NCBI GenBank assembly: GCA_002343825.1
Contig: DDSL01000022.1
Location: forward strand, 38,153 to 52,917
From: Chthonomonas sp. UBA2391
GTDB lineage: Bacteria; Armatimonadota; Fimbriimonadia; Fimbriimonadales; Fimbriimonadaceae
Length of the DNA stretch: 14,765 nt
Direction of reading: 5' to 3'
The translations under genes and the position numbers were made by a program. The notes under the pieces are model-generated. The model was not told the origin of the DNA. It worked only from the letters and a program-made list of their open reading frames with translations, and did no database searches. Positions 13,929 through 14,765 of the stretch are shown piece after piece. The number at the start of each line of letters is the position of its first letter. Position 1 is the stretch's first letter.

Positions 13929-14765
13929 TTACAGGTCAGGCAGTAGGTCAGGTCGGAAGCAAGCTCGGCTGCTGGTGACGTCGGGTGGTGGACAGATTCC
14001 CGTTGGGCTCCTGTTCTCGCAGTCCTGCCAATAGTCAAACATCCATGGCTTTTGGTTCGCTCCGTTACGAGTCAGCAGCTTTTGCCACCCGACTCGACCG
14101 ACGTGACCGTCCACATAAACCATATGGGTGTGCTTCCCGTGGCGCAGGGCAAGGCGGCCGGATCGAGGATTTCTGATCGGGTCATTAAGTCCGCAGTTAC
14201 TCAAAGGAGAGATGTTGAGGTCAAGACCATCCAAAAGGCCCAAGTAAGTATTGCGCTCCCCCCCGGCACGGTCCGGTCGAACCGAAGGGTCACCTGAATC
14301 GAAGAACGCGAAGACTTCGGAGACTTCTTCGATCTCGCTCGTGGTCCGAGGTTCGTTGTTCGCTCGGGTGTTCTGGTCGAGCGTGAGGCCTGAATAGTTG
14401 TAGCCGTAGTTGTATTTGTAACGCCAGTTACGACTCTTGAAATTTGCGACGGGAGCCCCATCCCGCTCGTCGGTTTGGGGTGCCGTGGGGCAGATGAAAA
14501 TCTGCGTATTCTTCAGATACTGGCCGTAGAAAAATGGCCAAAAGTTCCAGCCGTTGATTCCATCGTGGGGACCAAACCCATGGGCCCCGGAGGTCCTCAT
14601 ACCAGCGCCCTTATGGAACTTCTCATCGTTATCCCCGACGTACATCAACATTCCGATGCTGAATTGCCGAAGGTTGCTCTTACAGGTGGTCGCCTTGGCC
14701 GCCTTCTTCGCCTGGGCGAACACGGGGAAGAGGATCGCAGCAAGGATCGCGATGATCGCGATCAC
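13929..14765 (-). CDS. Prepilin-type protein with H-X9-DG C-terminal motif (5' end outside the window)
   Basis: The gene reads from the window edge to a TAA at 13931-13929 (278 visible codons). The first visible residues (V)IAIIAILAAILFPVFAQAKKAAK are the hydrophobic helix that follows the prepilin cleavage motif; the preceding part, usually ending in GFTLIELLV, lies outside, so the edge GTG is an internal valine and not a start. Next comes the conserved TTCKSNLRQFSIGMLMYVGDNDE, typical of DUF1559-type proteins, an aromatic-rich middle, and near the end LRHGKHTHMVYVDGH, matching the H-X9-DG motif. Such proteins are processed like type IV pilins and type II secretion pseudopilins and are very numerous in Armatimonadota and Planctomycetes. 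Likely location is the cell surface or periplasm. It is followed by its own terminator. Confidence 0.88.
   Translation of the reverse strand: MIAIIAILAAILFPVFAQAKKAAKATTCKSNLRQFSIGMLMYVGDNDEKFHKGAGMRTSGAHGFGPHDGINGWNFWPFFYGQYLKNTQIFICPTAPQTDERDGAPVANFKSRNWRYKYNYGYNYSGLTLDQNTRANNEPRTTSEIEEVSEVFAFFDSGDPSVRPDRAGGERNTYLGLLDGLDLNISPLSNCGLNDPIRNPRSGRLALRHGKHTHMVYVDGHVGRVGWQKLLTRNGANQKPWMFDYWQDCENRSPTGICPPPDVTSSRACFRPDLLPDL

Overview
The window most likely comes from a member of the Armatimonadota, probably the Fimbriimonadia. This is an inference from gene content, not from a marker-gene search. The pointers are a prepilin-type protein with an H-X9-DG C-terminal motif, a secreted protein ending in a dockerin of the TIFDYIILS type, a small LTxxQ (Spy/CpxP-like) secreted protein, and a porin-like gene implying an outer membrane. 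Base composition is GC-rich and gene density is high; no gap exceeds about 200 bases.

Layout. (1) Positions 1-1958, minus strand: hisS followed by a TTG-started, signal-peptide-bearing beta-barrel-like protein that overlaps the hisS stop and runs off the window. (2) Positions 1959-2064: a short divergent promoter region. (3) Positions 2065-6117: rpoB, standing alone and closed by a strong intrinsic terminator, with neither ribosomal protein genes before it nor rpoC after it. (4) Positions 6228-8068: a two-gene ATGA-overlapping unit, a long-chain acyl-ACP reductase-like (COG5322-like) protein and an MlaF/Mkl-type lipid-transport ATPase. (5) Positions 8126-8551: the LTxxQ secreted protein with its own terminator. 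(6) Positions 8651-12018: the transcription/translation operon nusA-rnpM(ylxR)-infB, with an extended -10 promoter and a textbook intrinsic terminator inside the nusA leader, which suggests attenuation or NusA autoregulation. rimP, ylxQ and rbfA are not in their usual places. (7) A perfect hairpin at 12040-12071 separates infB from convergent minus-strand genes. (8) Positions 12095-14765, minus strand: a secreted dockerin protein with two laminin-B-like repeats and, upstream of it, a 5'-truncated prepilin-type H-X9-DG protein whose terminator has a duplicated arm.

Most of the window is housekeeping information processing: tRNA charging, the RNA polymerase core, elongation/termination factor NusA and initiation factor IF2. 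The envelope/lipid and secreted genes are lineage-specific. I see no CRISPR array, insertion sequence, tRNA, rRNA or defence system. The most interesting items are the acyl-ACP-reductase/MlaF pair, the nusA leader terminator, the orphan rpoB and its natural substitutions in the rifampicin pocket.
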